Origin: Myxocyprinus asiaticus
Taxonomy: Eukaryota; Chordata; Actinopteri; Cypriniformes; Catostomidae
Direction: 5' to 3'
Assembly (NCBI RefSeq): GCF_019703515.2
Contig: NC_059348.1
Span: 18,867,656 to 18,931,655, forward strand
DNA length: 64,000 nt
This document shows positions 56,902-64,000 of the stretch, one piece after another. Both the position numbers and the translations under genes were made by a program. Numbering within the stretch: the stretch's first letter is position 1; the number at the start of each line of letters is the position of its first letter. The notes beneath the pieces were generated by a model, which saw only the letters and a program-made list of their open reading frames with translations, was not told where the DNA came from and made no database searches.

Positions 56902-57860
56902 GTTTCTTGAGCTCAACAGGAAGGTTCATTAAGAATTTATGCTAAAAAGCATTCTTCTGTTTAATAAATTCTTTAGAATTTGATTGGAAGCACTTAACCA
57001 AAAGTTACATTTTCAATGCTGCAGCTTGAAGAATGGGAAAATGCAGACATAAAGAATGCGGATGGCAGCTATACACTTGGTTTCAATTCAACTTTTGAAC
57101 AGTCAGTGGCACTTCTTACTGCACATTTCTGTCAGTCAGCAGTGCATCTAAAGAGCGGTGAAAAAATCCACCTAGAGTCATGGAAAAGGTCACATTCACA
57201 CAGGCACATGTACACAAATACACAAAAATAAACTCAGTACTGTATATGATTAAGGCATTCGACAAAATATTGCAGGTAGCCCCAATGTTATATGTCATGT
57301 TTTTTCTGGTTTCAAAGCAGATAGGTCCCATATATCCTGAAGATGATTGCAGCTGAATGGAACTCAAATAATAATCGGTAAGTTGGTCATCTCAGAATAT
57401 CCAGTGATGTGAATGAAGAAATCCTCTTTGGACACTAAGGGCATATTTGGTTTGGGTATCAGTTTTTCAACACAAGCAAGTATTTCGGAGAGAGACACAA
57501 GTGAGTATCGAGATCAGTAGTTCAGAGATAAATAATTCTCTAGTCAGTTGAAAAGTCAATAATTATGATTTGTAGAGTAACAGTTCACCCCTGCAGAGGA
57601 CAAAAAATGGTCGCCCAAAGCCACACAGAGGTCCAGAACCATAAAAAAAAGACACACTGCCACCTACAAAATCTGACACAGGGAAGAGAAAGTTGGCGTG
57701 TTGTTTGTTCATGTCGTCCTTGTCATTTGCCAACAAATACCGACAAACACAAACTCCAGACTCGACGCCTCAAGAGGGAGCCAATTACTTGAACCCTGTA
57801 CCTTTAAGGGGATTTTTAAGATGTAAAGAGTTTTTGCAGTGGCAGTCGGACCCTTGTTTC

Positions 57861-60800
57861 TCAGACCCACTCCTGCATGGATCGCTTGCAGTACAGTATG
57901 TGGCGCTGGGTGTCCTTCCTCTTGAAGCGGAACACGGTGTACAGCAGCACCATCATGCAGAGGGCAAGGACGCAGGGGATAGAGATGGCCACTGCTTTCT
58001 CAGCACCACCGCTGCTCTCCAGCTTCAGCACAATGTCAACATCATCATGGTCATACTGCGGTGGTTCCTCTTCCTGTGGAGGACTCCAGTCCCAGTCGGG
58101 GTCCGTCGGCAAGCCGTCACAGCCCATGAAATCCCTCAGGATGGACCTGGGGTAGCCTGGCTCCACCCTCAGCCGCTGATTGTTGAACTTCCAGTACTCT
58201 TTGCCCTTGTAGAAGTATGTGAAGCCTTATAAGGGAGAAAGAAAACATGAGATTTGACTCATATAGTGAGCTAAATTCTTCTTAGCTGAAGAATATGAAA
58301 TCCCACCCAGTTTCAAAATATTGCAATGTCCACATCTTGAACCATACAGTAGGTGGTGGATGTTGAAAGCCAGATTTGAACTCCCATTGCCCATGTGAAT
58401 AACCAAAGCTCAATGTGTCTATGCATGTGGGATAACCGCCAGGCCATGGCTACAAAAATAATATTTTAAAAAAATGGTACATTAAAATATATTTTTAAAA
58501 AGTTTCAGAATAAATTTCATCGCTGGATTTGTGTTTTAGTGAGTGTTGTGTAAATGTCTTACAACTGTAATGTAAGGGATAATTGAAGGCTAGGTGTGCG
58601 ATAAAAGATTTTAATACACAACGTACTCAGTAATCAGTTAAAGACAGCATTGCATAACTTGATGATGTGTTTTGTGGTGTGATGGTTAATCTGGACTCTA
58701 ATACTCATCAGACTTGCTACACTATATACGTCTAGAGGTAGTTCGAAAAGAGGCATAAAACTCTCGCAATGTCTCAGTAAGGAAGACAGCAGAGTAGGCG
58801 CAATAATAAACTGTAGAACGGTGATTAAATCTGACCTGAACTACCTGTGCATTAAACGGTTTAAACACACATATTCCAGCCAATCAGAATCGAGTATTTC
58901 TTTTATAAGTGCACAGTCCGTCTGCACAGTCACAGTCAAACTCAATGACTTACCATTCGCTTTGTCCACAAAGGCTCCCTGTGGAGAGTCTGGGATGCCC
59001 TTCCAGACAGTAATAGGTTTTGGGTATCCAGGGTCCATGGTCCTCATGTCCTCATTGTATCTCCAGTACCTGTGGATAATGGACAGAAACAGACATTCTC
59101 AGTCATTTCAGGAACAATCAAGTGAAGGCAGTTCCCACTTGGTCCCACTGAGGTATTATCACAATTCCAGGAAGCTGTAAAACTGACCTATCCCCTTTGA
59201 AGAAGTAGGTTTTGGCCACATCTTCCCACCAAACAGCTGTCTCGATGCTCTGTGTGGGCATTCCACTGCCAAAAAGAGAAATGTCCTGTGGATATGTGGG
59301 CTGTAGAGTCGTATCCTTAAACACCCAGAACCGGTTCCCTTCAGAGAGGAAAATACTGCCATTAGTGGTCTCTTAGGACAAAAAAATGAGAGAATCTTCA
59401 TAATGAATAAAAAGGTTAAGGTCCAAAATCTAAAACTGATGAAAAATATTGGGCTCTCTTTTCATGAGTGCGCAAAGTGCAACACAGCGCTACGCTCAAC
59501 AACCGGGCACAACGTCTTAAGCCCGGTGCACACTGTACAAGTTTGGAAAGAGAGTTGCTTGTAAGACTGTTCGATATGAACGCATTGATATCGCCATGGC
59601 ACACTGTATGATATATGTCAGACTGCACGAAACTGTGGTTTCCAATCATCCTGATCAGTGAACGTGACTCACGTTACGGGAGTGTTGCGGAATAGAAGCG
59701 AAACGGCAAAATTTGCCCACCACTGAGGAGCATTTGTTTTCTCTCTCTGAAAGTCAGGACATCAGCATTGCTCCAATATTACTCCATCACGAGCATAGGC
59801 TAACTAACATTTACAAGAAAGATGGATTTTGTCAAACAGACCTATAATAAGACAGCCTGATCACAAATACACAAAATTACAGATGTTGAGAATGAACGTG
59901 AGTGCAGGAGGCAGCCTACAGTAGTAATGAGTTACCACAAGAAAATATTCATTGTGGAAATAAAAAGACTTGTGGCCCGAAAAATGATGAACTTCTCCAT
60001 TCACACTGGAGAAAACAAAAAAGGTGGGTTATAGTACGTCTGTCTCCTCTTTTAGATTAGTAACCTATAGGCCACACAAAATTTCGAAAATTCATATAGG
60101 CTGACAATATATCACGCTTGCAAATTCCCTATAGATAATGCACAAACAAGACATAGATTTCTATAATTGTATCCAACTGTATTTGCTGATTTGGATTGAA
60201 ACATCCCATAAATACTTACCAATATAAATTGTTCAATCTTTCTATTTTATTTATTTATTTATTTTTAAATAAAATTGCAGTTGTGTGAATCTTAACTAGA
60301 TGTTTAAAGTAAATGTATTAAAAGTCAAATGTAATTAAAATAACGTTGTAAAGAAAATGCACGATAAATGTAAAGAAAAAAAATGAGAAAATGCAATCAT
60401 TTATTTATTTTAGTTTTGTAGCCTAAGCTCTGTATTGATTTAATTCAGGGAATAATGCTTCATATTGCTGACGTGTTACACTTTTCTCCAAGTCTTTTCT
60501 GCTTATTTATTTATTACAACTTTTTTATATAAAATGAAAAGATGAAAAAACATTGAAAGAGCTTGAGTAGAGTGATAACTGGGCACAAATGTTGCTATGG
60601 TGGTGCAAACGCGGAGCAGGTTTATTTCCAAGTGAATCAGGGTGCGAGAGAGGAGTGGACTTTCTCCTCTGGCCTTCGTAATAGCAGTCACACTGTACGG
60701 CTGCAATACTAAATTTCTGACACTGCCAGAACTTCGTCGGAGGCTGAAGATCATTGCAAAGGCTATTAATCGGCCGTCTGTGAACATGTCACACTGAACG

Positions 60801-62388
60801 TTATAAGATTGTTGATTTTGCCTGCGACGACAGAAATCTTTTAGGATTCCCGAAATTTGTCTCAGACGGCAGACTCGTGACCAAAATCGTACAGTGTGCA
60901 CCGGGCTTTATCCAATTTTCGTGAGAGCACTAATTCTAATCGAAATTTTCGTGCCAGCACAAGTGGGCGTGGGTGGGAGTGTTTGTGCTATTGTGGGTGT
61001 ATGCGTGCAAACTGTGGGTGTACTGTATGTTAATGAAGTGGAGCAAAGCGCAATTTGCTATTTTCCTGAGAAATAGGTTGTTGCGCTAAGGTGTTTGAAA
61101 ACCATGTCTTAACTTAGCACAAAGTTTAAACTCAGTTCCTGCATTTGCAGTTTGGAGATTTCACCAGCAGGTGCTAATAAAGTTAATGTCCAAACTCTGA
61201 AAATATTGTGGAACATCAAATTAGGTCCCTGACAAACAGAGTTTATATAAGTCTTATATGAAACAAAAATGGATGAGATTTGTGTTAAATTATCTATAGG
61301 TCTTGGTTTATTTTTCAATGATTATTTATTATGTCTAAATTTACAATTGTATTTATGGTCTAATTTGTAAGTGTAAAGGTATTTTTCCACCTGTTGTCAT
61401 AGAGTGATTTTTAAGTCACTGCAAAACAGGCCGGTGGAAGAAGTTGGAGGTTAAATGTTTGGAATTGGTAGGCTATGATTTTTTAACCACCTCGTTATTT
61501 TGATTATATCTTTGTTTTGTTTGAAGTGTAATTTTAATTTTAGAAATATGTTTGGTTTAATTTTTTCGTGTTTCAATAAATGTATTTAATTTTTCAAAAT
61601 CAAAATCGACTGTTACTATCACTGTTAATACTTGCCATGATTTGTATGTCAGTAGATGAAAATAATAATACTTAGATTCTCTGTAATTTAACGGAGTCTG
61701 CATCCAAATCACATTTTCCATGCGTATAAAAGGAGTGTCACTGTCATAGAAATATACCCGACAATCAAGCACATTACATGCACAAAAGAATGTAATTTTC
61801 AATTCTTCTAATTCATTGCATACAGTCCATTTACACTACCAACTTCTTATGAATGTGCTGTCTTGGTTTATATCGCTGGTGCTTGAGGGAATGAAATATA
61901 TAAGGGGATGCAGACGGTGGAATAATAACTGGAGAAAACCTCAGAATTAAATTGCACTTAATCCAGTCCATTTGCATGTTGTGTATACGTTTTCGCCAAA
62001 CCTACTTGCGCCAAGACTTAGGGCATGCTTGCACGAAAATACCAAAACTTCATGGCCAGGCCCACTGATTTTGCACTTATGACTAATGGCATAGCGCTGT
62101 GCTTGGCACTAGTGCTCTTAAAATAGGGCCCATGGTCTTTTTAGTAGACTTTGAAGACCGAGGTGATTCCTTCAATCCTTCATGTCTATATTTAGATTGT
62201 ATAAGATTTTAAATTTGGAAAGACGAAAGTTAGGAGGAAAAGTCCTTACCTTTGAAAAAGACGAACTTCCCCTCACTGTTTTCATAGACAGCATCAATCT
62301 TAGGTGGCAGACCTCTCCAGAAGTAACTGATTTGCATTGGGTATCCAGGCACCACAGAATTATCACGCACCCTCCAGAACCACTGATC
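57861..62388 (-). CDS. mmp16: Matrix metalloproteinase 16 (MT3-MMP), C-terminal four exons
   Basis: Membrane-anchored metalloproteinase that acts at the cell surface on matrix and activates pro-MMP2. Visible exons, minus strand: 62388-62250, 59338-59188, 59069-58954, 58225-57861 (TGA stop), with correct splice sites and phases; 256 residues. They encode hemopexin blades ([74 protein letters not shown]), the last blade ending in [14 protein letters not shown], an acidic stem, one transmembrane helix (about [19 protein letters not shown]) and a short tail ending CKRSMQEWV. The stem sequence DDVDIV and this tail separate MMP16 from MMP14, MMP15 and MMP24. The tail has a juxtamembrane basic stretch, a palmitoylatable Cys in LYC and a C-terminal EWV of PDZ-ligand type. 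Signal peptide, propeptide, furin site and catalytic zinc domain lie beyond position 64000. The stem is about ten residues longer than I recall for human MMP16. Teleosts have mmp16a and mmp16b; which this is cannot be told here. Confidence 0.95.
59451..62131. mobile_element. Larger DNA-transposon-like repeat hosting the Harbinger element
   Basis: The left end GGGCTCTCTTTTCATGAGTG and the complement of the right end GGGCCCTATTTTAAGAGCAC are similar over about 45 bp, both running into CACAGCGCTA(C/T)GC. Without the nested element it is about 1.3 kb. Superfamily unknown; no coding sequence seen. It fills most of the mmp16 intron. Confidence 0.5.
59520..60907. mobile_element. Harbinger-like DNA transposon, non-autonomous
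   Basis: A perfect 19-bp terminal inverted repeat AGCCCGGTGCACACTGTAC (59520-59538; complement at 60889-60907) flanked by a 3-bp direct repeat TTA (59517-59519, 60908-60910), the target duplication typical of PIF/Harbinger. 1388 bp, no transposase seen. It lies in the mmp16 intron between 59338 and 62250, inside a larger repeat. Confidence 0.75.
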
Positions 62389-62427
62389 CTAATGAAAACG
62401 CACACAACTTTCTCTTAAACACAACCC

Positions 62428-63050
62428 TTCAAAAGTTTGGAAACACCAAGACATTATTGTTTTTTTTTGTTTTTTAAGAAATTGATGCTTTTCGGATACC
62501 TAAGATGCATTCAATTGATCAAAACACTACATTAAATATTAGAAATGCTGCAAATTATTATTACTCTTTGAAATGTGTTTAATATTTTTTTTATTGTTTA
62601 TTTTTAAACAAAATTTTTAGCCGTGATTTCAAAGCTGCATGTTCAACAGTCATTACTTAGAAAACTATGTGCCAGGAATTACTTTAGAAATGATTCTAAT
62701 GTGCTAATATAGTTTTCAGATTTGTTTTTTTTTTTTTTTTTTTCTTTTTTGGTAGAACAGTTAAAAATGGCTGTGCTACTTAATGAAGTATGGACATCAC
62801 AATTCAGTGTCTTTTTTCAGCTACTGAAGTATAAAGTCAAGTTTTGGTTTAAAAAATGACCAAAAAGAAACCAATTCTCTAGAAAATCTAGAAAGTTTTT
62901 GGATGAACAGAAAGTTTGAAGAATACAGCATTTATTTAAATAGATTTAAATCACTTCTAATATTATAAATGTCTTTACTGTAATTATTGATCAATTTAAA
63001 GCTTCCTCTGTGAATAAAATAATAATTTTCTTACACAAAGCATTTTTTTT
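62428..63050. repeat. Common teleost dispersed repeat
   Basis: TTCAAAAGTTTGGAAACACC, GATGCATTCAATTGATCAAAA, AATGATTCTAATGTGCTAAT, and the terminal complement-like GTCTTTACTGTAATTATTGATC are phrases of a very common fish interspersed repeat, also seen at 4035-4255. Class not certain; no coding sequence. Confidence 0.5.
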
Positions 63051-63140
63051 TTATTATTTAAATATGTTACTTGAGGTTTACTTATAATATTAGTAAAGTT
63101 TTTTTTTTTTTGTTTTTTTTTAAATATGATCATTTCCCAC

Positions 63141-63556
63141 CCTCATTCTGAACCTCTGTCAGAAATGCTCAGTTTTGGTGCTGCTTCTCCTTTAAGATTT
63201 GACAGTAAATGCCCACTGTTATGACTGGCTCTCTGCTCTTGACTGGCCTGCTCTCTCCTTGCTATCTCATTGCTCACAGCTTCTGGGCGGGGCTACAGAA
63301 GTGATAAGGTAAACTAAATATTGATGTGTTGTTATGGAGGCGGTCAGATGTGAATGTCTACCACAGTGTGACATCACAATGTGGAGGAAGTAGAGAACGA
63401 GTCGTTTTGGCTGCTTGGTTTCAACACATGCTCCTTTTGCAGTGAGGAGAAAGTTTTGAGTTCTGAAACTTACAGTATGTTTTTATAGTACAACGAACTC
63501 TTACATGCCAAAAGATCAAGGAAAATTTGATTCCTCATGTCATGACCCCTTTAAAG
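63141..63556. repeat. Dispersed repeat ending CATGACCCCTTTAAA
   Basis: CTTCTGGGCGGGGCTACAGA, GTGACATCACAATGTGG and TCATGTCATGACCCCTTTAA form a block resembling a teleost non-autonomous DNA element. No mmp16 exon was recognised in or beyond it up to 64000. Confidence 0.45.
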
Positions 63557-64000
63557 GGTAGTGTAAATTAAATGTTAACAATAAAAAATTTACTTCTCTA
63601 AGGTTAATTATTAGGTCTGTCAATTAAATGACGTGTTAATTTCGTGTGGCAAATAATAACAAAAATAACACATTACACTTCGCACTCCATTCACTCCAAT
63701 TTAACACATATGAACGAGGCCGGAAATGCAAGCTTATGTGAAGATATTTCATATTTTGCAGCAGACAAAAGTTCATGTTCTAACCTGTGAATTCAAATGA
63801 TGGGACGTGTGACTGATAGAATATCACAACGTCACACACTGACCTATCGGCTCATTACAAAGAATACATATTTCAAAGCTGCATGCATTTATTGTTGCAG
63901 TAAAGTTAGTAAAAAAATTTGAATATAATATTATTTGCTATTTGTGATTTATTATTTATTAAACCAGAAGCCCTCGTGTGTGATATCATATCCTGTTCAT

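Noticed and set aside
57693..58232. 179-residue plus-strand open frame
   Set aside because: It is the antisense shadow of the mmp16 terminal exon.

Overview
The window is vertebrate nuclear DNA, almost certainly from a teleost and most likely a cypriniform (carp/minnow-like) fish. The basis is spliced genes with GT-AG introns whose products match vertebrate families, AT-rich non-coding sequence, many (TA)n/(TG)n microsatellites, and a dense load of teleost-type transposons: Tc1, DIRS, Harbinger-like and piggyBac-like elements, tRNA- and 5S-derived SINEs and fold-back MITEs. Nothing prokaryotic is present: no operons, CRISPR arrays or phage.

Four protein-coding genes are supported. (1) 5499-13200, + strand: ten exons of a gpt2-type alanine aminotransferase; the N-terminal exon lies upstream or is unrecognised. 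(2) 34388-35809, + strand: a complete two-exon C1q-like gene, best matched to c1ql3 (secreted synaptic organiser). (3) 38190-41910, - strand: a complete four-coding-exon pter (phosphotriesterase-related metallohydrolase) with every metal ligand present. (4) 57861-62388, - strand: the last four exons of mmp16 (MT3-MMP: hemopexin repeats, stem, transmembrane segment, cytoplasmic tail); the catalytic exons lie beyond the right edge. c1ql3 and pter are tail-to-tail about 2.4 kb apart, the same arrangement I recall for human C1QL3 and PTER. The genes belong to unrelated pathways (amino-acid metabolism, synapse organisation, a small-molecule amidohydrolase-fold enzyme, pericellular proteolysis), so shared function is not implied.

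Layout: 1-5.5 kb, repeats including a TTAA-flanked element and a tRNA-SINE; 5.5-13.2 kb, gpt2; 13.2-34.3 kb, a repeat-rich intergenic region with an SB-type Tc1 inserted in a DIRS-like inverted terminal repeat, a second DIRS-like deletion derivative carrying a SINE, a 5S-derived SINE, an internally deleted Tc1, a fold-back MITE, a tandem duplication and a long palindromic Tc1-like element; 34.4-35.8 kb, c1ql3; 38.2-43.6 kb, pter and its probable promoter; 44-57 kb, a second copy of the deleted Tc1, a satellite-like array, more MITEs and an intact young Tc1; 57.9-64 kb, mmp16, whose third visible intron is mostly a transposon with a Harbinger-like element nested inside.

I found no undescribed multi-gene system. 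The most interesting points are the residue change beside the gpt2 catalytic lysine, two Tc1 copies sharing one transposase-destroying deletion, an intact recent Tc1, nested and inverted-repeat transposon structures, and a TCTCGCGAGA motif marking the likely pter promoter.
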